Shown: positions 1 through 9,103, counted from the stretch's first letter. The stretch: DNA of 64,000 nucleotides from Psychrobacter sp. UBA6766 (GCF_002453355.1 NZ_DKGQ01000004.1:124001-188000), one strand, 5' to 3'. The notes: generated by a model not told the origin, from the sequence alone. Translations and numbers: made by a program.

Positions 1-2494
1 AGGAAAGTCTAAGAGCGTCAATGTGGAAGTGCGTAAAAAGAAAGTATTTGAAAAGCCTGACCCAGCGAAAATGGCTGAAGAATTGGCAGCTCGCGAGCAA
101 GCAATGATTGAAGCACAAGAGCGTGCTGCTAAAGAAGCCGAAGAGCGTGCTGCTACTAAGAAAAAATCGGAAGAACGTCAAGCAGCGACCTTAGCAGCGA
201 TGCGTGCAAGCTTGGGCTCGAGCAAAAAGTCAGACGATAAGAATGACGATATTTCAACCTCAGTGGTTGTAAAAAAAGGCGGTAAAGCGGCAGTAGAAGT
301 TAAACCAAAAGAGCAGCCGAAGAAGAAAGTTGCAGCGACAAAACCAAAAATTGAAACTGCGGCTGAGCGTAAAGCTCGTGAAGCCCGTGAGAAAGAAGAA
401 TCTCGCCTACGCGAAATCGAAGCAGAAACACGCCGTGCCCAAGCGGAAGAAGCACAAAAACGCACGCTTGAGCAAATGCGGAAAATGGCGGGTCAATATA
501 CAGACCGTGAACCAGTTTCTGAAGTTCGTAAAGATGAGCCATTGGCAGAAGGTTTGGTTGGTGACGCTCTAGAAGAGTCGTTTGAAAAAGAACGCCGTGA
601 AATAAAACGTGGTGCCAACAGCACAGGTACTCGCGGTCGTCGTCGTAAAAACCAAGACGAGCGTGAAATTAAAAACCGTAAAAACGGCCTACGTTCAACG
701 CAAGCATCACAGCATAAGTTCGAAAAGCCGCTTGATAAAATCATTTATGATGTCGAAATCAGTGAACACATTACTGTTTCTGACCTTGCCCAGCGTATGG
801 CAGTTAAAGCGCGTGAAGTGACTAAGCTGCTGATGAAAATGGGTGAGATTGCTCGCGAATCAGATACGATTGATCAAGCAACGGCAAGTTTAATCGTTGA
901 AGAGATGGGTCATAATCCTGTTCCTGTTAGCGATACGAAAGTTGAAGATGATTTACAAGATGCCGTTGATGAGCGTAGCAGTAACGTGCAAACGCGACCA
1001 CCAGTGGTTACTATCATGGGTCACGTTGATCATGGTAAAACCTCATTACTTGATAAAATCCGTGAAACGAAGGTTGCGACTGGCGAAGCGGGCGGTATTA
1101 CTCAGCATATCGGTGCTTATCATGTTAAAACCGATCGTGGTGTTATTACCTTCCTTGATACCCCCGGTCACGCCGCCTTTAGTGCCATGCGTTCTCGCGG
1201 TGCACAAGCAACGGACATCGTTGTCCTGGTTGTAGCTGCCGATGACGGTATGATGCCACAAACTGAAGAAGCAATTGATCATGCACGTGCTGCTGGCACG
1301 CCATTGATTGTGGCCATCAACAAAATGGATAAGCCAAGTGCTGACCCAGATCGTGTGCTCAATGAATTGACGGCTAAAGAAGTGGTTTCAGAAGAGTGGG
1401 GTGGTGATACCCCAATGGCTCGCATCTCAGCCAAAACAGGCGATGGTATTGATGAGTTATTAGAGCTTATCAGCCTACAAGCCGAGCTAATGGAGCTAGA
1501 AGCGCCGTTAGATGGAGCAGCTCAAGGTGTGGTCATTGAATCAAGACTTGAAAAAGGTCGCGGTCCAGTTGTTAGTGTTCTGGTTAAAAAAGGTACCTTG
1601 AAACAAGGTGACTTAGTACTAGCAGGTGAGCACTACGGTAAAGTTCGTGCAATGACCGATGAAAACGGTCAACGAATCAAATCAGCGGGTCCTTCTATCC
1701 CGGTAGAGATTTTAGGTTTACCTGAAACCCCAGCTGCGGGTAGCGAGTTCTTAGTCTTAACCGACGAGAAAAAAGCCCGTGAAGTTGCAGATTTCAGAAC
1801 GAACCGTGAGCGCGAGCGCCAGCTTGAACGTCAGAATGCCATGCGTCTAGAGAGCATGTTCGATCAGATGGAACAAGGCGATGTATCATTCTTGAACATT
1901 GTATTAAAAACCGATGTTCGTGGCTCGCTTGAAGCGTTGCTTGCGGCATTAAATGAACTGTCAACCGATGAAGTTAAGGTCAGAGTGATTAGCTCAGGCG
2001 TTGGTCCAATCTCTGAGTCAGATGTGACATTGGCTGAATCTAGTGAAGCAGTATTGCTCGGCTTTAACGTTCGTGCAGATGCAACCGCACGCCGTAAAGC
2101 AGATACTGCGAACATGGATATTCGCTACTATAGCGTCATCTATGGTTTGATTGATGATGTCAAGGCTGCTATGAGTGGAATGCTTGCGCCTGAACATCGT
2201 GAGAAAATCTTGGGTGTTGCAGAGGTTCGTGAGGTATTCCGTTCTAGTAAGTTTGGTGCTGCGGCCGGTTGTATGGTAGTCGAAGGTACGATTTATCGCA
2301 ATAAACCTATCCGCGTACTGCGTGATGACCAAGTTATCTTTACGGGTCAGCTACAATCATTACGTCGCTATAAAGAAGACGTTAATGAAGTACGTACTGG
2401 AATGGAATGTGGTCTAGCCGTTCGTGGTTACGACGTCGAAGCAGGCGATAAAATCGAAGTATTCGAAATCCAAGAGTTCGCACGTACTATCTAA
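1..2494 (+). CDS. infB: Translation initiation factor IF-2 (5' end outside window)
   Basis: GTPase that places initiator tRNA on the 30S subunit and promotes subunit joining. The reading frame is open from base 2: codons before the GTG at 23 encode GKSKSVNVEV, typical of the IF-2 N-terminal region, so that GTG is internal and the start lies upstream. About 830 residues are visible (E. coli IF-2 has 890). Order: charged Lys/Glu/Ala-rich linker (to about 700), IF2_N-like segment, then the G domain with G1 GHVDHGKT (near 1017), G3 DTPGH (near 1156), G4 NKMD (near 1318) and G5 SAKTG (near 1426), followed by domains II-IV to the stop. It heads the infB-rbfA-truB gene order; a hairpin terminator follows at 2533. 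Certain apart from the missing 5' end. Confidence 0.98.
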   Translation, partial: GKSKSVNVEVRKKKVFEKPDPAKMAEELAAREQAMIEAQERAAKEAEERAATKKKSEERQAATLAAMRASLGSSKKSDDKNDDISTSVVVKKGGKAAVEVKPKEQPKKKVAATKPKIETAAERKAREAREKEESRLREIEAETRRAQAEEAQKRTLEQMRKMAGQYTDREPVSEVRKDEPLAEGLVGDALEESFEKERREIKRGANSTGTRGRRRKNQDEREIKNRKNGLRSTQASQHKFEKPLDKIIYDVEISEHITVSDLAQRMAVKAREVTKLLMKMGEIARESDTIDQATASLIVEEMGHNPVPVSDTKVEDDLQDAVDERSSNVQTRPPVVTIMGHVDHGKTSLLDKIRETKVATGEAGGITQHIGAYHVKTDRGVITFLDTPGHAAFSAMRSRGAQATDIVVLVVAADDGMMPQTEEAIDHARAAGTPLIVAINKMDKPSADPDRVLNELTAKEVVSEEWGGDTPMARISAKTGDGIDELLELISLQAELMELEAPLDGAAQGVVIESRLEKGRGPVVSVLVKKGTLKQGDLVLAGEHYGKVRAMTDENGQRIKSAGPSIPVEILGLPETPAAGSEFLVLTDEKKAREVADFRTNRERERQLERQNAMRLESMFDQMEQGDVSFLNIVLKTDVRGSLEALLAALNELSTDEVKVRVISSGVGPISESDVTLAESSEAVLLGFNVRADATARRKADTANMDIRYYSVIYGLIDDVKAAMSGMLAPEHREKILGVAEVREVFRSSKFGAAAGCMVVEGTIYRNKPIRVLRDDQVIFTGQLQSLRRYKEDVNEVRTGMECGLAVRGYDVEAGDKIEVFEIQEFARTI

Positions 2495-2532
2495 AGCAGT
2501 TGTTTGACAATTTTTAATACTCAGCTGTACTT

Positions 2533-2566
2533 AGGCCTAACAGGTACACCCTGCTAGGCCTTTTTT
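2533..2566 (+). terminator. Intrinsic terminator between infB and rbfA
   Basis: A 12-base stem (AGGCCTAACAGG with CCTGCTAGGCCT, one mismatch), a 5-base loop and a run of six T. It lies inside what is usually a co-transcribed operon, so it probably attenuates read-through into rbfA-truB. Confidence 0.8.
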
Positions 2567-2649
2567 AGCAAATGCCAGTCCTAAAGCTTGTTACTGAGTG
2601 AACCTATTCATCAATAAAAAATAAACCGTATGACCAATAAGGTAATAAT

Positions 2650-3054
2650 ATGAACCAACGTTTACAACGCTTAGCTGATCAGATTCAGCGTGAGCTTGCT
2701 GTCCTTATCCGTGATGAAGTTAACGACCCGCGATTGACAGGTTTTGTCACTATCTCTAGTGTCAAAGTCAGCCCAGACTTAGGTTATGCTGACGTTTATG
2801 TCACTATTATGGAGCCTGAGCTTAACGATGTCATGACCAAATCTAGTCATGAAGACAGCATCAAAGTCCTCAACAAAGCTGCTGGCTTCTTGCGCACCGA
2901 ACTAAGCCACAGCCTAAAAACGCGCACGACTCCGCGTTTGCGTTTTCACTATGATGAAGTCACCGCTCGTGGTAACTATATGATGGACCTTATTAATAAG
3001 GCAGTCACCAAAACTGAGCAAAACGAGTCTGATGAGCAAGAAATTAACGAGTAA
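2650..3054 (+). CDS. rbfA: 30S ribosome-binding factor A
   Basis: Binds the immature 30S subunit near helix 1 of 16S rRNA; needed for late 30S maturation and for growth in the cold. The 134 residues match the usual family length (E. coli 133). The start NQRLQRLADQIQRELA, the segment EVNDPRLTGFVTISSVKVSPDL and the KH-like pattern are typical. The tail is Glu/Asp-rich. The gene starts 155 bp after infB, behind a terminator, so some expression probably comes from its own promoter. truB follows after 8 bp, so the two are likely translated from one message. Confidence 0.97.
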   Translation: MNQRLQRLADQIQRELAVLIRDEVNDPRLTGFVTISSVKVSPDLGYADVYVTIMEPELNDVMTKSSHEDSIKVLNKAAGFLRTELSHSLKTRTTPRLRFHYDEVTARGNYMMDLINKAVTKTEQNESDEQEINE

Positions 3055-3062
3055 TAGCTATT

Positions 3063-4151
3063 ATGTCGAACGCCTCTACTAAAGCCTCTATGCCAGCCGC
3101 TGCAAAAACACATAAAACGCCTAAGAAAATTAAAGTCTCGGGCGTAATCTTAGTGGATAAGCCACAAGGTATGACCTCGCAGCAGGTCGTGTCAAAGGTG
3201 AAATATCTGTTTAAATCCCCCAACCATGACAGTAAAAAAGCTGGTCATACGGGAACTCTTGATCCGATGGCGACAGGTTTATTACCTATTTGTTTGGGGG
3301 AAGCGACGAAGTTTAGCCATTATCAACTTGATGCCGATAAGACCTATCAAGCAACCATTCTTTTGGGTAGTCAAACCGATACGGGCGATGCTGATGGACA
3401 GATTGTTGCTGAGAAATTTATTCCACAGTTTGATAGTAAAATATTAGAAAACGTTGCGCAGCAGTTTTTGGGAGCGCAGCAGCAAATTCCGCCCATGTAT
3501 TCTGCCCTAAAAAAGGACGGCAAAAAGCTGTATGAATATGCCCGCGCTGGCATAGAGATTGATCGTCCGTCAAGAGATATAATCGTCAAAGCGATAGATC
3601 TAAAAGCTATCGATGACCACAACATTCAATTGACTGTGACGTGTTCTAAAGGGACATACGTTCGCGTATTAGCTGAAGATATCGCTAAAGTACTCGGTAC
3701 GCTAGGACATTTGACCGCTTTACGGCGCTTACAGGTTGGCGATTTTAGTGTTGATAGTGCTATTACTTTGACGGATTTAGAAGCATTGGCGTTCGATAAG
3801 CGACTGGCGCATTTATTAGCAGTTGATGCCTGTATTGCCCTTGACGCCGTTTTGGTATTGACGGCAGAACAGTGCGCCCGTGTTCACATGGGGCAGCGCT
3901 TAAATGTGTTTGAGCAATTAACTGAGGATTTGCGAAACTATATATCAACTGCTATCGAGCAGCAGCAAAATAGTGACGAGAATGGTGCAGCGCAACAAGC
4001 TATTGCCAGTGAGAAAGAGGCTAGAAAAGTCGCTCCACTTCATGAGATAGCCGTAGATGTTCGTCTAATAGATGAGCAAGGACAGTTTATTGGCTTAGGT
4101 GCGGTAAGTCTAAATGGCCGATTGCAGCCCAAAAAGCTGATTCAGTTGTGA
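3063..4151 (+). CDS. truB: tRNA pseudouridine(55) synthase
   Basis: Isomerises U55 to pseudouridine in the T-loop of tRNAs. The catalytic motif GHTGTLDPMATGLLP is present, with the nucleophilic Asp codon at 3261; KPQGMTSQQVV and the later CSKGTYVRVLAEDI segment are also typical. At 362 residues it is about 50 longer than E. coli TruB (314). The extra length is a Lys/Thr/Ala-rich N-terminal stretch and a Gln/Asn/Glu-rich insertion (about 3950-4040) inside the C-terminal PUA-like region. Its stop is followed by an intrinsic terminator, so in this genome truB is cut off from rpsO, its usual next gene. Confidence 0.97.
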   Translation: MSNASTKASMPAAAKTHKTPKKIKVSGVILVDKPQGMTSQQVVSKVKYLFKSPNHDSKKAGHTGTLDPMATGLLPICLGEATKFSHYQLDADKTYQATILLGSQTDTGDADGQIVAEKFIPQFDSKILENVAQQFLGAQQQIPPMYSALKKDGKKLYEYARAGIEIDRPSRDIIVKAIDLKAIDDHNIQLTVTCSKGTYVRVLAEDIAKVLGTLGHLTALRRLQVGDFSVDSAITLTDLEALAFDKRLAHLLAVDACIALDAVLVLTAEQCARVHMGQRLNVFEQLTEDLRNYISTAIEQQQNSDENGAAQQAIASEKEARKVAPLHEIAVDVRLIDEQGQFIGLGAVSLNGRLQPKKLIQL

Positions 4152-4242
4152 GACTATCTACTAGAGCGCTTCTGTGTCCATAACCCAAGATAGTTAAAAC
4201 TTACTAAGAGTTTACACTAATCACATATCATCACATTTTATT

Positions 4243-4276
4243 GCAGGTTTCTCCTATAGTGAAACCTGCTTTTTTT
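4243..4276 (+). terminator. Intrinsic terminator after truB
   Basis: Perfect 9-bp stem GCAGGTTTC / GAAACCTGC, 9-base loop, then seven T. It closes the infB-rbfA-truB unit. Confidence 0.9.
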
Positions 4277-4551
4277 GTATCTTAGTTAAGTCAGCTAGGG
4301 AAAGCAGACAAGGATAAAAAACAAAGAAAGATAAAAGATAATAATAACAAGAAAATAATATAAATTATAAAACTTAAGGATGCGTTAGATAAATAATGTA
4401 TAAATAAGAAATAATTCTAATAAAATTATTATAATAATAAGTAGTCTATATAAAAATAAAAAGACATTAACTAATATAAAGATAAATACTGTATTTATAA
4501 TAATTAAGGTTTGAAAATATAAAGTTCATGAATAAAATAATAAGGATTGCT
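4277..4551. other. Extremely AT-rich spacer before the PfpI gene
   Basis: About 270 bases made almost wholly of A and T, with many A-runs on the plus strand and repeated TAATAA/ATAAAT words. No open frame and no strong hairpin. It may hold the promoter of the downstream PfpI gene, but with so many AT-rich words no single -10/-35 pair can be picked. Base composition is clearly unlike the flanking housekeeping genes. Confidence 0.6.
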
Positions 4552-5076
4552 ATGAAAACCATTGCTTTTTTATTGCATAATAACTTTGAACAAGCAGAAT
4601 ATGAAGACGTTAATAACCAATTAAAAGATAAAGGTTATAAAACTATTCTTATTACTACTAATAAAGAAAAACAAGTTCAAGGCATGCAGCAGGACGTTAA
4701 TAAAGGCGACACCTTTACTGCTGATATATTTGCCAAAGACGCAAATGTTGCTGACTATGACGCCTTAGTTCTACCAGGTGGAACCATCAATGGTGACACG
4801 ATTCGAGGCAATAAAGAAGCGCATAGTATTATTAAGGCTATTAATAATGCAGGCAAACCATTGGCTGCGATATGCCATGCCCCATGGGTCCTGATTAATA
4901 CAGGTATCGCTAAAGGCAAAACCTTGACAGCTTACCATAGCTTGCAAATAGATTTAGAAAACGCCGGCGCAACTTTTGTGGATAAAAGCGCACAAGTGGA
5001 CGGTAACTTGATTACTTCGCGTAATCCTGATGATATTAAAGACTTTGTTGCGGCTATTGACAAAGCGCTATCCTAG
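4552..5076 (+). CDS. DJ-1/PfpI family protein (class I glutamine amidotransferase-like)
   Basis: Belongs to the PfpI/YhbO/DJ-1 superfamily; members are stress proteins described as glyoxalases, protein deglycases or peptidases. Visible: N-terminal Rossmann-like start (KTIAFLLHNNFEQAEYED), LVLPGG loop, and the nucleophile elbow AAICHAPWVL with the Cys codon at 4873 (about residue 108), followed by His as in PfpI. I chose the ATG at 4552 over the in-frame ATG at 4528 because AAGGA lies just upstream of it; this gives 174 residues, normal for the family. It stands alone with two tiny downstream genes, between two terminators. The true substrate cannot be told from sequence. Confidence 0.9.
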   Translation: MKTIAFLLHNNFEQAEYEDVNNQLKDKGYKTILITTNKEKQVQGMQQDVNKGDTFTADIFAKDANVADYDALVLPGGTINGDTIRGNKEAHSIIKAINNAGKPLAAICHAPWVLINTGIAKGKTLTAYHSLQIDLENAGATFVDKSAQVDGNLITSRNPDDIKDFVAAIDKALS

Positions 5077-5183
5077 ACTAAATATTTAACATTCATATTA
5101 GAGACTAGATATTGTATATAGCTGTCTTAGTTCCATATAACCGTATTTTAAATATCAAATATAATCATAAAAAGGAAAATATT

Positions 5184-5345
5184 ATGTCACATCCTAATCC
5201 TAATGATACGAAGCTTGAGCAACAACGTTCAGAATCTGCTACAGCGGCTTTAAAAGGCCAAACAGAAAATAATCATACAGAGGATACTGAAGCTGCCGCA
5301 GACCGTATTGCAGAAAATTTAGAAAATACTAAAAAAGACAAATAA
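5184..5345 (+). CDS. Small acidic hydrophilic protein (53 aa), unknown function
   Basis: I do not recognise this protein. A good ribosome binding site (AAAGGAAAAT) precedes the ATG at 5184; a longer in-frame start at 5112 has none. The product is 53 residues with no Cys, no Trp and no hydrophobic segment. It is rich in Glu, Asn, Thr, Ala and Lys, so probably largely disordered. It follows the PfpI gene by about 107 bp and precedes a second tiny acidic gene. By composition it could be a stress-induced hydrophilic protein, but that is inference. Confidence 0.6.
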   Translation: MSHPNPNDTKLEQQRSESATAALKGQTENNHTEDTEAAADRIAENLENTKKDK

Positions 5346-5507
5346 TTATTTTTTAGTCTATTTTGATTATATTTATAGAATCGGCTTTATGTGAAGTATT
5401 TCTTCTAGGGTTAACTTTATTTTTTAAAGTATTGATAAAGATAACTCATAATCCTAGTTGGAAATAAATACTATATATAAAGCAAGCGTTATAAGGTAGG
5501 AGTTATT

Positions 5508-5681
5508 ATGAGTGATTCAATAGAAAATATGGATGCCCAAGAAAGAAGAATTAAAGAACAAGCTGAAGACATCAATCCTAGAGAAGATAAACTTCCTGAT
5601 AGCTTGGCGGAGGCAACAACAGCGCCACTTCAGGATGATGAGCTTGGTGAAAATGCAACGCAAGACGAGGTTAAAAAATAA
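5508..5681 (+). CDS. Small acidic hydrophilic protein (57 aa), unknown function
   Basis: A short open frame with a strong ribosome binding site (GGTAGGAG) six bases before the ATG at 5508 and a TAA at 5679. The 57-residue product (begins MSDSIENMDAQERRIKEQ) is highly charged, lacks Cys and aromatic residues, and has a short amphipathic N-terminal half. Like the 53-residue product upstream it is Glu/Asp/Ala-rich with a Lys-rich end (EVKK versus TKKDK), so the two may be distant paralogues. No family recognised. Confidence 0.6.
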   Translation: MSDSIENMDAQERRIKEQAEDINPREDKLPDSLAEATTAPLQDDELGENATQDEVKK

Positions 5682-5753
5682 TTTATAACTGTTTAATTTT
5701 TTAGGTCTTTCTCTAAGAAAGGTTTAGCACTGCATAAAGTGCGAAACTAACAT

Positions 5754-5783
5754 AAAAAACTGCTGCTAGTTCAGCAGTTTTTT
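5754..5783. terminator. Intrinsic terminator closing the PfpI/small-protein patch
   Basis: Six A, stem ACTGCTG / CAGCAGT, 6-base loop, six T. The A-run and T-run would let it work in both directions. It isolates the small-gene patch from rpsO. Confidence 0.85.
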
Positions 5784-5791
5784 GCTATAAT
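5783..5791 (+). promoter_or_regulatory. Candidate extended -10 promoter for rpsO
   Basis: TG-C-TATAAT, a perfect -10 hexamer with the TGn extension, starts immediately after the terminator. No good -35 is visible, which is acceptable for extended -10 promoters. The rpsO start is about 190 bases further on; the rest of the 5784-5984 stretch holds no gene. Confidence 0.4.
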
Positions 5792-5984
5792 CGCTGTCAC
5801 GTTTAAATTTCGTTTTATTCTTAACTAAACGTTCTAATTGATAAGTTTGTCGTACACTAGGTCAACTCTAGTAATGCAGGGTTGTCCTGAATGACGATTA
5901 AACTATTTTATTTTTTATTCTATTGTGCTTAGAGGCTTAAAATTTAAGTTTATCTTAGCGCATTTAGCATTGCCGGAGAGATTT

Positions 5985-6251
5985 ATGCTAACCAATACCG
6001 ATCGTGAACAAATCATTGCCCAATACCAACGCGGCGAAAACGACACAGGCTCACCAGAAGTTCAAGTTGCCTTGTTAAGTGCTCGTATCAATGACTTACA
6101 GAACCACTTTAAAGAACACAAAGCTGACCATCATAGTCGTCGCGGTCTTATCCGTATGGTTAATACGCGTCGTAAATTACTTGATTATTTAAAAGGTAAA
6201 GACCTTGGTCGCTATACCACCCTTATTAGCCAATTAGGTCTACGTCGTTAA
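5985..6251 (+). CDS. rpsO: 30S ribosomal protein S15
   Basis: Primary 16S rRNA-binding protein of the central domain of the small subunit. The 88 residues match the family (E. coli 89). TGSPEVQVALLSARINDL, HHSRRGLIRMVNTRRKLLDYL and the end ISQLGLRR are diagnostic. An in-frame ATG at 5925 exists, but the ATG at 5985 is preceded by GGAGAG and gives the normal N-terminus, so it is the start. rpsO normally sits next to truB upstream and pnp downstream; here both junctions carry terminators. Confidence 0.98.
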   Translation: MLTNTDREQIIAQYQRGENDTGSPEVQVALLSARINDLQNHFKEHKADHHSRRGLIRMVNTRRKLLDYLKGKDLGRYTTLISQLGLRR

Positions 6252-6376
6252 TTTGGCAATAAGAGTACCAATGGTGGCTAAAAAAGAATATGCCTTAATA
6301 TGGCAGCATTTTAAAATTTTTGCTCAACCATTTGGCACTTGCTTGCTAAGCTCGATAAAATAGCTTTTTTCTAAAG

Positions 6377-6407
6377 ACGGTGTGGAATAGTTTCACGCCG
6401 TTTTTTT
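6377..6407 (+). terminator. Intrinsic terminator after rpsO
   Basis: An 11-bp stem with wobble pairs (ACGGTGTGGAA / TTTCACGCCGT), 3-base loop and seven T. Confidence 0.85.
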
Positions 6408-6830
6408 ATGCACATTTATATAAGTTTGACCGTTAAAAAATTGTGCCTAGCGTTATACCTTCAATGCGGCAGACGCTTATTTTAACCGACTTTTTTATAC
6501 TGAACGGTTTATAACTGCGATGCGCAAACAGACAGTTTTGCATTTCATTGGTCAATGGCTATAAATCACTGTAAAATAATGCCTTATGAGTTTGAGAGTA
6601 GTACTCGCACTCGATTGAATATTTATATGACTTATCGTTATGGGTATGATTTATAAAACAGTGGCTAAAAACCAGATTTTAGTAAGTAAATAACGTTAAA
6701 TCGTTTATTTAAATAAATCTATCAAATAAATAGGTAATAACATTTGCGCTAATCGACCCAGTTTTCAATTATGTTAACGTCAATTAGTAGCTAATCACGA
6801 GTAGCCAGTTACCAAGAATTTTTAATGACA
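6408..6830 (+). other. Non-coding leader/promoter region of pnp
   Basis: About 420 bases with no convincing open frame. It holds a 14-base palindrome TTTATTTAAATAAA (near 6704) and several TATAAT-like words (for example TATACT near 6497) without convincing -35 partners. It should contain the pnp promoter, because rpsO ends in a terminator. Confidence 0.5.
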
Positions 6831-6858
6831 GATATCAGCTTTTTGCGATGCTGATATC
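6831..6858 (+). promoter_or_regulatory. Perfect hairpin in the pnp leader
   Basis: GATATCAGC and GCTGATATC form a perfect 9-bp stem with a 10-base loop, ending 30 bases before the pnp ATG. There is no T-run, so it is not a terminator. In E. coli the pnp leader has a hairpin cut by RNase III, through which PNPase represses its own synthesis; this hairpin is in the right place for a similar role. That role is inference. Confidence 0.55.
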
Positions 6859-6888
6859 CCTTTCGTCAGTCAATATTAGGAAAATTAT

Positions 6889-8991
6889 ATGACAATGTTT
6901 AATACCATTAAGCGTGAATTTCAGTACGGCGACCAGCAGGTCGTTATCGAAACGGGCCGTATTGCTCGTCAAGCAAACTCTATTTTGGTTCACATGGGCG
7001 GCGTGACTGTCCTAGTAGCAGCAGTAGTAAAGTCTGATGCTAAAGAAGGTCAAAACTTCTTTCCATTGACCGTCAACTACCAAGAAAAAATGTATGCCGC
7101 CGGTAAAATTCCAGGTGCGTATGGTAAACGTGAAGGCCGTGCCAGCGAAAATGAAACCTTAACGTCGCGTCTGATTGACCGTCCTATTCGTCCACTATTT
7201 CCTGAAGGCTATGTGAACGAAATTCAAATTACCGCAACGGTTGTCTCGTCTGATAAAACTCAGTCGGCAGATATCGCGGCGCTCATCGGTGCTTCAGCAG
7301 CGCTGGCTATTTCTGATGCCCCATTTAATGGCCCTGTAGCAGCAGCGCGTGTTGGCTTTATCAACGGTGAATATGTCCTTAACCCAACGCTTGAGCAGCT
7401 TAAAGACAGCGACCTTGACTTGGTGGTTGCGGGTACCAAATCTGCAGTATTGATGGTTGAGTCAGAAGCGAAAGAATTGTCTGAAGACCAAATGCTAGGT
7501 GCGGTTTTATACGGTCATCAGCAGCAGCAAATTGTTATTGATAATATCGTGTCATTAGCAGAAGAAGTTGGTACCGCTAAGCAGCAGTATACCGTGCCTG
7601 TTCGCGATCAAGCGTTAGAAACCAGTATGAAAGAGCAGTTTGGCGAGCAAGTGGCCGATGCTTATACCATTACTAATAAGCAAGAGCGCTACAGCAAACT
7701 TGACGAAATCAAACAAGCGATCATCGAAGCATTGGCAGGTGACGCCGAAGCAGAAACCTATAATGATACGGTTGCTGAGCTAAAAGAGATTTATGAAGAG
7801 TTAAAATACCGCACCGTTCGTGACAATATCTTGTCAGGAAAGCCACGTATTGACGGCCGTGATCTTGAGACCGTTCGTGCCCTTGATGTTCAGGTGGGCG
7901 TATTGCCATATACGCATGGTTCAGCTTTGTTTACTCGCGGCGAGACGCAAGCATTGGTTACGACCACGCTTGGTAATACCCGCGATGTAAACATGATTGA
8001 TTCACTAGCTGGTACCATTCGTGACCATTTCATGTTGCATTATAATTTCCCGCATTTCTCAGTCGGTGAAACCGGTCGTGAGGGCATTCCAAAACGCCGT
8101 GAAATCGGTCATGGTCGCTTAGCACGTCGCGGTGTTGAAGCCATGCTTCCAGATAGCGAACGCTTCCCATATGTGATTCGTGTGGTATCTGAAATCACTG
8201 AGTCAAATGGTTCCTCTTCTATGGCTTCAGTTTGTGGCGCGAGTTTGGCATTGATGGACGCTGGCGTGCCATTAAAAGCACCAGTTGCTGGTATTGCGAT
8301 GGGTCTGGTGAAAGAAGGCGAGCGCTTTGCGGTATTGTCTGACATTCTAGGTGATGAAGATCATCTTGGCGATATGGACTTCAAAGTCGCGGGCTCAAAA
8401 GACGGTATCACTGCGCTGCAAATGGATATTAAAATCGAAGGTATTACCCCAGATATCATGGAGCAAGCGCTTAAGCAAGCTCATGCGGGTCGTATCCATA
8501 TCTTAGAGGCGATGAACAAAGTATTGCCTGCGAGCCGTACTGAAATTAATGCTCATGCTCCTAACTATGCCGTGATCGAAATCAACCCAGAAAAAATTCG
8601 TGATGTGATTGGTAAAGGTGGCGCAACGATTCGTCAGCTGACCGAAGAAACTGGCGCGGTTATTGATATCGATGATGCGGGAACGATTCGTATTTTTGGT
8701 GAAAACAAAGCAGCAACCAAAGCGGCTATTGGCAAAATCGAAGCCATCACCGCTGAAGTTGAAGTTGGTAAAACCTACGAAGGTACGATTGCTCGTATCG
8801 TTGACTTTGGTGCGTTCGTTAATGTATTGCCAAACACCGATGGCCTCGTCCATATCTCACAAATCGCCGATGAGCGTGTAGAAAACGTTTCTGATTACCT
8901 AAAAGAAGGTCAAATCGTTAAAGTATTGGTACAAGACGTTGATAATCGTGGCCGTATTAAGCTAACCATGAAAGGTATCGAGCAAAGCTAG
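6889..8991 (+). CDS. pnp: Polynucleotide phosphorylase
   Basis: 3'-to-5' phosphorolytic exoribonuclease of the RNA degradosome, important at low temperature. The 700 residues have the standard layout: two RNase PH domains (about 1-230 and 300-540) joined by a helical linker, KH domain (GKGGATIRQL, about 565) and C-terminal S1 domain (GTIARIVDFGAFVNVLP, about 630). Catalytic-site residues in DILGDEDHLGDMDFKVAGS are intact. AGGAAA precedes the ATG at 6889. A terminator follows. The leader hairpin upstream suggests autoregulation. Confidence 0.98.
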   Translation: MTMFNTIKREFQYGDQQVVIETGRIARQANSILVHMGGVTVLVAAVVKSDAKEGQNFFPLTVNYQEKMYAAGKIPGAYGKREGRASENETLTSRLIDRPIRPLFPEGYVNEIQITATVVSSDKTQSADIAALIGASAALAISDAPFNGPVAAARVGFINGEYVLNPTLEQLKDSDLDLVVAGTKSAVLMVESEAKELSEDQMLGAVLYGHQQQQIVIDNIVSLAEEVGTAKQQYTVPVRDQALETSMKEQFGEQVADAYTITNKQERYSKLDEIKQAIIEALAGDAEAETYNDTVAELKEIYEELKYRTVRDNILSGKPRIDGRDLETVRALDVQVGVLPYTHGSALFTRGETQALVTTTLGNTRDVNMIDSLAGTIRDHFMLHYNFPHFSVGETGREGIPKRREIGHGRLARRGVEAMLPDSERFPYVIRVVSEITESNGSSSMASVCGASLALMDAGVPLKAPVAGIAMGLVKEGERFAVLSDILGDEDHLGDMDFKVAGSKDGITALQMDIKIEGITPDIMEQALKQAHAGRIHILEAMNKVLPASRTEINAHAPNYAVIEINPEKIRDVIGKGGATIRQLTEETGAVIDIDDAGTIRIFGENKAATKAAIGKIEAITAEVEVGKTYEGTIARIVDFGAFVNVLPNTDGLVHISQIADERVENVSDYLKEGQIVKVLVQDVDNRGRIKLTMKGIEQS

Positions 8992-9019
8992 TCTTCGATA
9001 CGTGATGTAGTTAAAATCT

Positions 9020-9067
9020 AAAAAACCGCTTTGGTTGCTGATAATGAGCACTCAAGGCGGTTTTTTT
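9020..9067 (+). terminator. Intrinsic terminator after pnp
   Basis: Stem ACCGCTTTG / CAAGGCGGT flanked by an A-run and seven T; a second small stem (GCT/AGC) lies in the loop. The gene on the other strand (ending at 9104) may also use it. Confidence 0.85.
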
Positions 9068-9103
9068 ATGTCTTCAAAAAGGTGAGGAAAAGGAGAAATT
9101 AAT

